Shown in pieces: positions 8,814 to 16,332 of a DNA stretch of 38,081 bases. Every line of letters starts with the position of its first letter. Position 1 is the first letter of the stretch. The stretch covers positions 1-38,081 of the forward strand of contig DZAY01000022.1 in assembly GCA_022729735.1 (NCBI GenBank), given 5' to 3'. Made by a program: the position numbers and the translations under genes. The notes below the pieces were generated by a model that had not been told where the DNA came from, did not search any database, and saw only the letters and a program-made list of their open reading frames with translations. This DNA is from Helicobacter cetorum (GTDB lineage: Bacteria; Campylobacterota; Campylobacteria; Campylobacterales; DZAY01).

Positions 8814-9034
8814 GAATTATTCTTTTTATCGCTATTTTTTATTAATTCAATTGGACTTACTCCTAAAAAATCAGCCAACTCAATAACATTACTTTTTATA
8901 GGAACAAATTTATCAGAAAGTATATTTGATAATTGTGTTTGTGAAATACCCAAACTATCTGCCAACTCTTTTAATGTTGCAATTTGTTTTTTTGCCATCA
9001 ACTCTTTTACCTTAAATTTATCAATTTCAACCAA
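8810..9034 (-). CDS. Small XRE-type HTH protein, candidate restriction controller
   Basis: 74 residues, almost entirely one helix-turn-helix domain: helix 2/turn/helix 3 lies in LKELADSLGISQTQLSNIL (about residues 21-39), followed by VIELADFLGVSPIELI. The size and fold fit controller (C) proteins of restriction-modification systems, which time nuclease and methylase expression; antitoxin or Cro/CI-like roles are alternatives. It starts with TTG and has AGGA 7-8 bases upstream. Its stop overlaps the methyltransferase start (ATGA), so the two are coupled. A 13-bp AT inverted repeat at 9055-9092 lies just upstream and may be its operator. Confidence 0.75.
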   Translation of the reverse strand: MVEIDKFKVKELMAKKQIATLKELADSLGISQTQLSNILSDKFVPIKSNVIELADFLGVSPIELIKNSDKKNNS

Positions 9035-9054
9035 AATTATATCCTATTTTACTT

Positions 9055-9092
9055 AAAAAATTAAATATTTTATGAATTTTATTTAATTTTTT
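9055..9092 (-). promoter_or_regulatory. 13-bp inverted repeat upstream of the HTH gene
   Basis: Positions 9055-9067 and 9080-9092 are perfect reverse complements (13 bp, all A/T) with 12 bases between. On the minus strand the repeat sits between the HNH stop codon region and the HTH start. It could be an operator for the HTH protein, or a weak terminator for the HNH gene, since the 3' arm ends in six T on the minus strand. All-AT repeats can arise by chance in such DNA, although 13 bp is long. Confidence 0.45.
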
Positions 9093-9751
9093 ATTGAATT
9101 TATCGTTTTATTTAACTCTTCTCGCCATTTATATGGGTCATACCAAAAACAACCAATACAACCGTTTTCATCACTTTTAGAACTACCTTGCCAAGTTTTA
9201 TTACCAACATACCAAAACTCAATTCCTAGAAAATTTCCTCTTTGCCCAGTTTTAACACATCTTTCACATTGTCTTGATTTAAGTAAATTGTTGCTTCGTG
9301 TTAAAAGAATAAATTTTGATTTTATCTCTTCTTCTGTCATTGAAACTCTGTTTTCTTCTTCATCACTTTCCCATCTTACTTGTGGAAATTTATGGTCAAT
9401 CTCAATTTCTTTTGGTGGAAATTCTCTTAAAAATAGGGCTTCTTCATTTTTATAAACTATTTTTATTCTTCTTGCAAGGCTTACTGGAATTCCAGTTCTC
9501 ACTTTTGTATCATCTAATATTTCTAAGCTTTCTAACTTTCTATGAACGGTATTCATTTTACAAGTTTGACAAAACTGTACTTTATAAAAATTATCTTTTT
9601 CATCTTTTGCTAATTGTATTCCTTGCTGTCGCCAAACTTGCCAAGTTTTTGCTTGTCCTGATTTTAATTCACATTTTGTACAATGCCACTGTAAATCTTT
9701 TAGCACTTCCCAATCATTATATGATGTCGTATTTTCTTTAAATGGATTCAC
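9083..9751 (-). CDS. HNH-type restriction endonuclease candidate with zinc clusters
   Basis: 222 residues. Four CxxC pairs are visible (C24/C27, C61/C64, C162/C165, C198/C201), likely binding zinc. An HNH-like core is seen as IEIDH (D119-H120) and, after an acidic loop, TRSNNLLKSRQCERC (N154-N155). The C-terminal pattern, asparagines and CxxC followed by GCIGCFWYDP, resembles, from memory, type II HNH nucleases of the NlaIII/IceA kind; MboII-type enzymes are another possibility. A methyltransferase gene lies two genes downstream, supporting a restriction role. The start is GTG, with AGGA inside the preceding deaminase gene, and overlaps the deaminase stop by 14 bases. The cleavage site is unknown. 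A DNA-modification-dependent nuclease is an alternative. Confidence 0.75.
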   Translation of the reverse strand: MNPFKENTTSYNDWEVLKDLQWHCTKCELKSGQAKTWQVWRQQGIQLAKDEKDNFYKVQFCQTCKMNTVHRKLESLEILDDTKVRTGIPVSLARRIKIVYKNEEALFLREFPPKEIEIDHKFPQVRWESDEEENRVSMTEEEIKSKFILLTRSNNLLKSRQCERCVKTGQRGNFLGIEFWYVGNKTWQGSSKSDENGCIGCFWYDPYKWREELNKTINSIKN

Positions 9752-11426
9752 AATTTTTTCCTAAAGCTTCTAATTCATCTTTGTATGGCAAAATAGGGTC
9801 ATACAACTTATGATAAGCTACTCCTATAGCTCCTTTAAATAGTGCCATTTCTGGTGGATAAAGTCCTGTGTTTAATATCTGATTTTGAGCAATACCAGGA
9901 TATGGGTCAATATATACAATTCTTTTAATCCCTAGCTGATAAGCTTTTTTTGAACATAACTCACAAGGTGAAGCCGTTGAATACAAAACACCGTTTTTAA
10001 TACCCTCTCCACCATATTTTGATATTTGTAAAAAAGCATTTTCTTCAGCATGTAGCGATCTTGTATGGACTTGATTTTTATCTTTTTTTGTTTTATTATA
10101 TATTGTTTTAAAACAAAATGACTGATTTCTTCCTATTAGATTCTCACTATCAATTTTTGGAAAGTGTTTGTTTAATGAATTTTTAAATTCTTCACCTTTT
10201 TCATATGCACTGTAAGACTTTGATTTTGTACATTGCATTAACTCTTCCTTGCTTCTCAACAAGCAAGGAGTTTGCCCATCCGCAACGCTATTCCATCCAA
10301 TAGCCTTCAATGAACCATTTTTATTAGTAATGCTAGCACCAACTTGCCTTGACAGACAAGCTGAATTTAGTTTTGCCGTATGTGCAACTTGCATCATTTT
10401 TTCATCAAGCGATGGAGTGATTAAGCCAGGATGCTGAATTAATGAAACATATTTAATAATTTGCCCATATAGTTCATGAAAATCTTGATTGCCATATTTG
10501 CCATTATTTGAAATATGTATATCGCTTTTTTGAATACACACTTGAATATTTTGAGAAACAAAACTCTCTGCATTTTTTATAGAATCATCTGGATTCTCTT
10601 TTGTGTGTCGTTCTTTTATTTCATTAAGTGTCATATTAAATTTATGAGTTAGTCTATCTTCTATATCTGAAGCATTCGCATTAATTGCCATTAAATAAAA
10701 TGCTGAATATCTTTCCTTGAAAAACATTATTTCAAAAGGATTTCTAAAAGCATCTATAACAATATATGTTTTCTTATTATGCTCTTTATTGTACCGTCTA
10801 ATAAATTTAATATATTGATTGATTCTTTCTGAAATGGTAAATATTTTTTTAAAATCTATATTTTCTTTTTTGCATATATCACCGTATAATCTTAAATTGT
10901 CTCCTGCTAATTGATAAGCTTTGGAGTAATTATTATAATCACTTTCCAATCCCAATTGTTTTTTTATTTCTTTTGAAATAGTAGGTAGTTCTTTTGTTAT
11001 AAATTCATAAATATCTTCAATCTTATTATTTTCATCTTCACATTTATCTATAAAATCTTTGTATTTATTTATAAAACGATTGTATTCATCAGAGAAATTA
11101 TCATTTAATCTATTAATTTGATTGTTACTTAAAAAATCATTTAATTCTTGAAAACTTTTTTCAAGTAAAAAAGATGTGGTTATATCTGATGCAACAACTT
11201 TTATAAATGGATTCCAGTTTTGTTTATAAAAATTATAAATTATGTACTTTTTTCTATCTATATCAGTAGAACTTTCACTTATGCACATTTGCGGTAAGTT
11301 GTGTTCAATAATACTTTTTGACACAAAATCAGCTGTAGTAGTACAACCAGCTCCTATTTTGCTAGTAAGCCCTATTAAAATAAAGTTTTGTCTATTACTA
11401 TAAATTTGGTTAATTGCCTCATTCAT
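9738..11426 (-). CDS. Anti-phage deoxycytidine nucleotide deaminase, DcdV/AvcD-like
   Basis: 562 residues in two parts. The N-terminus is a P-loop kinase-like domain with GLTSKIGAGCTTT at residues 19-31; the usual Walker A lysine is Cys28. The C-terminus is a zinc deaminase: HAE at 459-461 and PCELC with C488 and C491. This fusion matches DcdV/AvcD proteins, which deaminate deoxycytidine nucleotides upon phage infection and starve phage replication. Known family members are of similar length. The ATG is preceded by a strong AAGGAG. The 90 bases upstream look too short for the separate AvcI-type inhibitory RNA known in Vibrio, unless it is divergent. Its 3' end overlaps the HNH nuclease start by 14 bases, so the two are probably coupled. 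A housekeeping dCMP deaminase would be far shorter. Confidence 0.85.
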   Translation of the reverse strand: MNEAINQIYSNRQNFILIGLTSKIGAGCTTTADFVSKSIIEHNLPQMCISESSTDIDRKKYIIYNFYKQNWNPFIKVVASDITTSFLLEKSFQELNDFLSNNQINRLNDNFSDEYNRFINKYKDFIDKCEDENNKIEDIYEFITKELPTISKEIKKQLGLESDYNNYSKAYQLAGDNLRLYGDICKKENIDFKKIFTISERINQYIKFIRRYNKEHNKKTYIVIDAFRNPFEIMFFKERYSAFYLMAINANASDIEDRLTHKFNMTLNEIKERHTKENPDDSIKNAESFVSQNIQVCIQKSDIHISNNGKYGNQDFHELYGQIIKYVSLIQHPGLITPSLDEKMMQVAHTAKLNSACLSRQVGASITNKNGSLKAIGWNSVADGQTPCLLRSKEELMQCTKSKSYSAYEKGEEFKNSLNKHFPKIDSENLIGRNQSFCFKTIYNKTKKDKNQVHTRSLHAEENAFLQISKYGGEGIKNGVLYSTASPCELCSKKAYQLGIKRIVYIDPYPGIAQNQILNTGLYPPEMALFKGAIGVAYHKLYDPILPYKDELEALGKNCESI

Positions 11427-11516
11427 TTTTTACCACTCCTTCTTAAATACAAAAATATACTCATGTTGAAATATATAATAATCACTATTTAAAGCTCTAT
11501 ATCTCAAAAACTATAT

Positions 11517-12635
11517 TTACTCTCTCTTCTGCTCTATTTCAGTATGTTCAAGCAGATAATTTACCAAAACTAAAAAATCTTCTCGTGGATGTGACCTACC
11601 ACCTTTGTAACTAAAGCCAAGTTGTGGTTCTGTGCCATCTATTATGTGATAACCCCAATATAAAAGTTGAGAGCTATGTCTAATTGCCACTCCATTTTCA
11701 GAAAGTGGGTCTATATAAAAAAAGTTTTTATCATTTTTATGTAAGTTTTCAAATTTAGCTTTTAATAAATCATTTAATTTTTCATTTCTATGTTTTTCTT
11801 GAGTTATAAAATTATTTATCAAAACAAATAGTTTTGCCTTTTTATTTATGGTTCTAATCTCTCTAAATGTTCGCTCAATTACATCTCCATTTTTATTAAT
11901 TCCAAGAGGATTTAGAGTTGTTGGAATAATGCAATAATCAAACTTTTCAATTAACTCTTTTGGATTATTATGTAGTTCTGGATTACAATCACAAACTATT
12001 ACTTGAATATCTTTATAACTCTTCTCATCCCACTCATTTGCATTAATAACTGTAATATTTGTGCCAATCTCACCTTTGATTGATGGCACATATACACCTT
12101 CACCCAAAAGTGTTCTTAGATTACTTTGTGTATCCATATCAATTAATACAACTTCAAATCCACTAATTGCAAAAGCTCCAGCTAAATGGGCGCTTATTGT
12201 AGTTTTGCCAACTCCACCTTTTGCAGTAAAAACACCTATATAATATCTATTCTTTTTAGGTGGATTAGTTGGTTCTGGCTTTACTAATTCACTATTTTTA
12301 TACTCTAATAGATTAATATTTTTTATATCACTACTTTCAAATAAATCAAACACAGTTTGAGAATATTCACTTGAAGATACAAATATTCCAGCATTAAATT
12401 TTTTCGCTGTTTTTTTATCAAGTTCTAAAAAATCCAAAAACTTTCTAATAATTCCAGCATGAATTTTTGATTTATGATTTTTTATTTGAATAGCAAATCT
12501 ATTATTTTTATAAACCATTTCTAAATCATACCCTTTAGCATTTGGTTCTGCTAAAGTAACTACTGAACCTTTATATTTTTGCTCCAACAAAACCTTGATA
12601 TGTTTTTCAAAATCAAAAGCATTTTCAAATTTCAT
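11517..12635 (-). CDS. Mrr-type nuclease domain fused to ParA-type ATPase
   Basis: 372 residues in two clear parts. Residues about 1-113 fit the Mrr_cat restriction fold: E18, then D37 in KGYDLEMVY and Q50-I-K52 in FAIQIKNH form the E-D-QxK site, followed by AGIFVSSSEYSQTVFD and NLLEYK as in Mrr. After a proline-rich linker (about 119-128), residues 131-372 form a ParA/Soj-like ATPase: deviant Walker A KGGVGKTT (139-146) with signature K139, VVLIDMDTQSN (162-172), and Walker B VIVCD with D216. The ATG has AAGGAA upstream and lies 10 bases after dxs on the same strand, so read-through is likely. No ParB gene is near. A DNA-targeting defence role is inference; I know no characterised protein with this layout. 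Confidence 0.8.
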   Translation of the reverse strand: MKFENAFDFEKHIKVLLEQKYKGSVVTLAEPNAKGYDLEMVYKNNRFAIQIKNHKSKIHAGIIRKFLDFLELDKKTAKKFNAGIFVSSSEYSQTVFDLFESSDIKNINLLEYKNSELVKPEPTNPPKKNRYYIGVFTAKGGVGKTTISAHLAGAFAISGFEVVLIDMDTQSNLRTLLGEGVYVPSIKGEIGTNITVINANEWDEKSYKDIQVIVCDCNPELHNNPKELIEKFDYCIIPTTLNPLGINKNGDVIERTFREIRTINKKAKLFVLINNFITQEKHRNEKLNDLLKAKFENLHKNDKNFFYIDPLSENGVAIRHSSQLLYWGYHIIDGTEPQLGFSYKGGRSHPREDFLVLVNYLLEHTEIEQKRE

Positions 12636-12645
12636 AGCATTCCTT

Positions 12646-14454
12646 TTAAATAGTTGAAATTTTTTCTCTTACTCGTTCAATCAAGCTATTAGTATCAACT
12701 CTTAAATATTTTTCAATATCATCACTTTTGCCATGAGTTATAAAACTATCTTCATATTCAAATGATATAATTTGTGGAGTTTTACCAATTTCTGCAAAAA
12801 ATTCTAAAAGCAGTGAGCCAACACCACCAGCTTTTATACTATCAGAGAATACAAATATAACTCTTGGATTAATTTTTGATAGTAGTTCTGTATCAAGAGG
12901 TTTTACAAATCTTAAATCGATTACATTTACAAAATCAAAACTTTTACTAACTTCTAATGCACGATTTACACCATTTCCATAACCTATAAAAAATATATCA
13001 GACGATTTTTTGATTAAATGCTCTGCTTTTCCTAACTCAAATTTACTACTAAATCTAATAGTATCAATAAAAGTTCCTCTTGGATACCTAAAAGCAACAG
13101 GCTGATTTAGTGAATAGGCAAAATTTACACCATCAATTAAACTTTCATCATCTCGAGGAGCAAAAATTACCATATTTGGAATAATTCTTAAATATGAAAT
13201 ATCAAAAACACCTTGATGAGTTTCACCATCTTCACCAACAATTCCAGCTCTATCAATTGCAAAAATTACAGGTAATTTATCGATAGCAACATCATGAATT
13301 ATTTGGTCAAATGCTCTTTGAAGAAATGTAGAATAGATAGCAACAAATGGTTTAAATCCTTCTTTTGCAAGTGTTGCTGATGAAGTTATTGCATGTTGTT
13401 CAGCAATTGCTACATCCCAAAACCGCTCTGGAAACTCTTCCATTAATACTTTAAGTCCTGTTCCACTTGGCATTGCAGCTGTAATTCCAACTACATCTTT
13501 TTTTTCTCTTGCTAAATTAAGCAAAGCTTTAGAAAATGTATCTGTTGCACTATTTTTAGAAGATTTTTTTAAAGTTTTTCCACTTTCTAAATCAAAAGGT
13601 CCAACTCCATGCCAATGTTCAAAACAGCCTTCAGCTTTAGAATAACCTTTTCCTTTTATGGTTTGACAATGTATAATTACAGGCTTTTTTAACTCTTTTG
13701 CAATAGTAAATGTCTCAATTAAATCACTCAAATTATGTCCATCAACAGGTCCAATATACTCAATTCCAAGCTCTTCAAATAAAATTCCTGGGGTAATTAA
13801 TCTAAGGCTCTCTTCAAATCTTTTGGCAATATATGATGCACTATCTGGCAAATGGCTTAAACCTCGCTCAATCATCTTTTTTAGTTTTTGATAAGATTTA
13901 CTTGCCATAGCTTGAGATAAATATTTACTAATTGCACCAATTGGCTTAGCAATACTCATCTCATTATCATTTAAAATTATAACAACTGGATATTTTCGGT
14001 CTCCCAACTCATTTAGTGCTTCATAAACCATTCCAGCACTCATACTTCCATCACCAATCAAAGCTACAGGCACTCTATCTTCATTTTTTAAAGCAATAGC
14101 TTTTGCACAGCCAAGAGCTAAAGATATAGATGTAGAGCTATGTCCTGCTAAAAAATAGTCATATTTTGACTCGCTTGGTTTTATAAATCCACTAATTCCA
14201 CCAAAAGTTCGAAGTGTAGAAAAACTATCCCATCTATCTGTTAATAGTTTATGTGCATAAGCTTGATGTGATACATCAAACAAAAAAGGGTCTTTTTCGA
14301 CATCAAATACATAGTGCATTGCAACGATTAGCTCCGTTGCCCCTAATGTACTACTTAAATGACCACCATTTTTACTTACAACTTCTAATATTCTATCTCT
14401 AATTTTTTGACATAACTCATCTAACTCTTCTATTGAGTAATCTTTTATATTCAA
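12646..14454 (-). CDS. dxs: 1-deoxy-D-xylulose-5-phosphate synthase
   Basis: Dxs condenses pyruvate and glyceraldehyde 3-phosphate, the first step of the MEP isoprenoid pathway, and also supplies thiamine and pyridoxal precursors. At 602 residues it has the normal length. Thiamine diphosphate binding is shown by GDGSMSAGMVYEALN with the following NDNEMS. GGHLSSTLGATELIVAMHYVF and FDVSHQAYAHKLLT are the family N-terminal signatures, and the second-domain ITAAMPSGTG and DRAGIVGEDGETHQG are present. Translation starts at TTG, with GGAG in the fliH end 7 bases upstream. It lies 2 bases after fliH, as in the Campylobacter order fliF-fliG-fliH-dxs, so it is co-transcribed with flagellar genes. Confidence 0.95.
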   Translation of the reverse strand: MNIKDYSIEELDELCQKIRDRILEVVSKNGGHLSSTLGATELIVAMHYVFDVEKDPFLFDVSHQAYAHKLLTDRWDSFSTLRTFGGISGFIKPSESKYDYFLAGHSSTSISLALGCAKAIALKNEDRVPVALIGDGSMSAGMVYEALNELGDRKYPVVIILNDNEMSIAKPIGAISKYLSQAMASKSYQKLKKMIERGLSHLPDSASYIAKRFEESLRLITPGILFEELGIEYIGPVDGHNLSDLIETFTIAKELKKPVIIHCQTIKGKGYSKAEGCFEHWHGVGPFDLESGKTLKKSSKNSATDTFSKALLNLAREKKDVVGITAAMPSGTGLKVLMEEFPERFWDVAIAEQHAITSSATLAKEGFKPFVAIYSTFLQRAFDQIIHDVAIDKLPVIFAIDRAGIVGEDGETHQGVFDISYLRIIPNMVIFAPRDDESLIDGVNFAYSLNQPVAFRYPRGTFIDTIRFSSKFELGKAEHLIKKSSDIFFIGYGNGVNRALEVSKSFDFVNVIDLRFVKPLDTELLSKINPRVIFVFSDSIKAGGVGSLLLEFFAEIGKTPQIISFEYEDSFITHGKSDDIEKYLRVDTNSLIERVREKISTI

Positions 14455-14456
14455 AA

Positions 14457-15302
14457 TTACTCCTCTTCTTCATTCATATATCTACTATTTACAATTGCTT
14501 TTTTGAGATTTAAAAATCTTGTCATAACAGAGCCATCAATATTTCCAATATCACTGACAATTACAACTCCACCTTTAGAAATTGCACTACTCTTTTCAAC
14601 TTTTACAACTAAATTTTTCTCAAAATTATCTCTAATTTTTTCAAAATCATCAGGATTTACTTTTAAAATTATATCTTTTGCATCTCTTATATTTTCCATC
14701 AAAGCTTTAGCAAGATTTGTTGCTATTTTCGCAGAATCTTTATCTAATTCACTTTCCAATATCTCTTTTGCAATATCAATTGCAACTGAAGTTAGCTCTT
14801 TTTCCATATTAGATAATGCTATATCAAATTTCTTACCCTCATCTTCTAAAGCTTCTATTGCTTCAACCATTCTGCTATTTATATCATTATAAACAGCTTC
14901 AAACTGTCCTTTAAGTTTCTCTTCACCATCTTTTAAACCATCAGAATAGCCTCTTTGAACTTCTACTTTTAATCGCTCTTCAAAATCATCTCTTTGATTT
15001 GCAAATTGGTTTTGTAAATTATTTAAATTTTCTGATAAATCATCAATTTTGGTCAATAACTTATCTACTAAGTTATCTTTTAAAAGTGTTAAAATTTCAT
15101 CTTTTTGCTTTTCTTGTTCTCTTTTAAACTCTTCTAACTCATTCTTTTCTGGTATTTGAGCTGGAGGAAAATTTAGAGACTCATATTTACTCTCTTCTTT
15201 AGTTTTTTCAACTGTTGGATTAGATGAGCCATCAAGCAGTTTGTATTTATACTTATTTACAATATGACCTTTGATTTTATGTGAAGGTATAAAATTATCC
15301 AT
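14457..15302 (-). CDS. fliH: Flagellar export regulator FliH
   Basis: FliH binds and restrains the FliI ATPase of the flagellar type III export apparatus and connects it to the C-ring. The 281-residue protein has a charged N-terminal region (about 40-115, Glu/Lys/Gln-rich, coiled coil) and a C-terminal conserved part with LTSVAIDIAKEILE, VNPDDFEKI and SAISKGGVVIVSDIGNIDGS; the last resembles the FliH/YscL signature. The start abuts the fliG stop by one base and the gene ends 2 bases before dxs. The neighbours fliG and fliF make the assignment firm despite low sequence conservation in this family. Confidence 0.88.
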   Translation of the reverse strand: MDNFIPSHKIKGHIVNKYKYKLLDGSSNPTVEKTKEESKYESLNFPPAQIPEKNELEEFKREQEKQKDEILTLLKDNLVDKLLTKIDDLSENLNNLQNQFANQRDDFEERLKVEVQRGYSDGLKDGEEKLKGQFEAVYNDINSRMVEAIEALEDEGKKFDIALSNMEKELTSVAIDIAKEILESELDKDSAKIATNLAKALMENIRDAKDIILKVNPDDFEKIRDNFEKNLVVKVEKSSAISKGGVVIVSDIGNIDGSVMTRFLNLKKAIVNSRYMNEEEE

Positions 15303-16330
15303 TACTCTATAACCTCCTCATTTTCACCAATTTGAATTACTCCACTTTCTGATAATTTTTGCACATCTTCTACTATTTTTCGCTGTGCTGTTTCTACATC
15401 TCGCACCTTTACAGCACCTAAAAATTGCATCTCTTCCAAAAAGGCATCTCCTGCTCTTTGAGACATATTTGATAAAAATTTCTGCATTAAATGGTCTGGT
15501 GAGCCTTTTAGGGCTGTCATTAAAACTTTTTTATCAGCAACTCTTAACACTTCTCTAATCGCTGTATTATCAAGTTTTTCAATATCTTCAAATGTAAACA
15601 TCATATCTTTAATTGCATTTGCCAAGTTCTCATCAATCTGCTCAATATAAGAAATTGTAGCTTTTGCAGCTTTTTGTCCAAGTCTATTAAAGATTTCAGC
15701 AACAGCTCTTGGTCCTCCAACTTCAACTTTGTAGCTTGTAAGTGATTCTAATTTATTTTCTAATATAGCAGAAACTCGTTTTATAATTGATGGAGAAATA
15801 TCACCCAAATTAGCCATTCTAATAGCAACTTCAGCTCTTAAATCATCAGAAAAATAACTTAGAGTTTCAGCGGCACTTGTTGGGTCCATATGTGCTAAAA
15901 TCAGAGCTATTGTTTGAGGATGTTCATTTATAATAAAGTCTGCTAACTGTTGAGGACGAATTTTTGATAAGTAGCTAAAGTTTTGTTGAGATTGCATACT
16001 TTTTGCTAATTTTTCTAAAACCTTTCTTGCTTCTTCTGGTCCTAATACTCGATATAGTAACTCTTTTGCATATTCCAAACCACCAGAGCTGATATATTGA
16101 TTTGATTGAAAAATTGCATAAAACTCCTCCAAAACCGATACAGCAATAGCTTTATCAATACTTTTTGCCATAGCAATATATTTTGAAACTTCTGTAATTG
16201 TTTCTATACTTAAGTGGTTAAATACTTCTGCTGTTAGCTCTTCCCCTACTTGAATTAAGAGAATTGCAACTTTTTCTGCCATATTTAGCTCATCAAATTG
16301 AGCCTGTTGTTTTGGACTAAGTTGTGCCAT
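15302..16330 (-). CDS. fliG: Flagellar motor switch protein FliG
   Basis: FliG is the C-ring protein that touches the stator and transmits torque; it binds FliF at its N-terminus. The 342 residues show the N-terminal LNMAEKVAILLIQVGEE, the middle EHPQTIALILAHMDP (the EHPQTIA motif), and the C-terminal torque helix region with LRVADKKVLMTALKGSP and MSQRAGDAFLEEMQFLGAVKVRDVE. The length is normal. It overlaps fliH by one base and is 2 bases from fliF. Start ATG. No anomalies were seen. Confidence 0.96.
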   Translation of the reverse strand: MAQLSPKQQAQFDELNMAEKVAILLIQVGEELTAEVFNHLSIETITEVSKYIAMAKSIDKAIAVSVLEEFYAIFQSNQYISSGGLEYAKELLYRVLGPEEARKVLEKLAKSMQSQQNFSYLSKIRPQQLADFIINEHPQTIALILAHMDPTSAAETLSYFSDDLRAEVAIRMANLGDISPSIIKRVSAILENKLESLTSYKVEVGGPRAVAEIFNRLGQKAAKATISYIEQIDENLANAIKDMMFTFEDIEKLDNTAIREVLRVADKKVLMTALKGSPDHLMQKFLSNMSQRAGDAFLEEMQFLGAVKVRDVETAQRKIVEDVQKLSESGVIQIGENEEVIE

Positions 16331-16332
16331 TT

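Noticed and set aside
9316-9741. 141-residue plus-strand reading frame opposite the HNH gene
   Set aside because: Its Leu/Phe-rich composition is the mirror of the minus-strand gene; it has no ribosome site or recognisable motif.
11427-11516. AvcI-like small RNA upstream of the deaminase
   Set aside because: Only 90 AT-rich bases are available and no stable fold or boundaries could be seen by eye.
11517-12635. Plain chromosome partition ParA or flagellar FlhG/MinD
   Set aside because: There is no parB neighbour, and the Mrr-type N-terminal domain is not found in Soj/ParA or FlhG.
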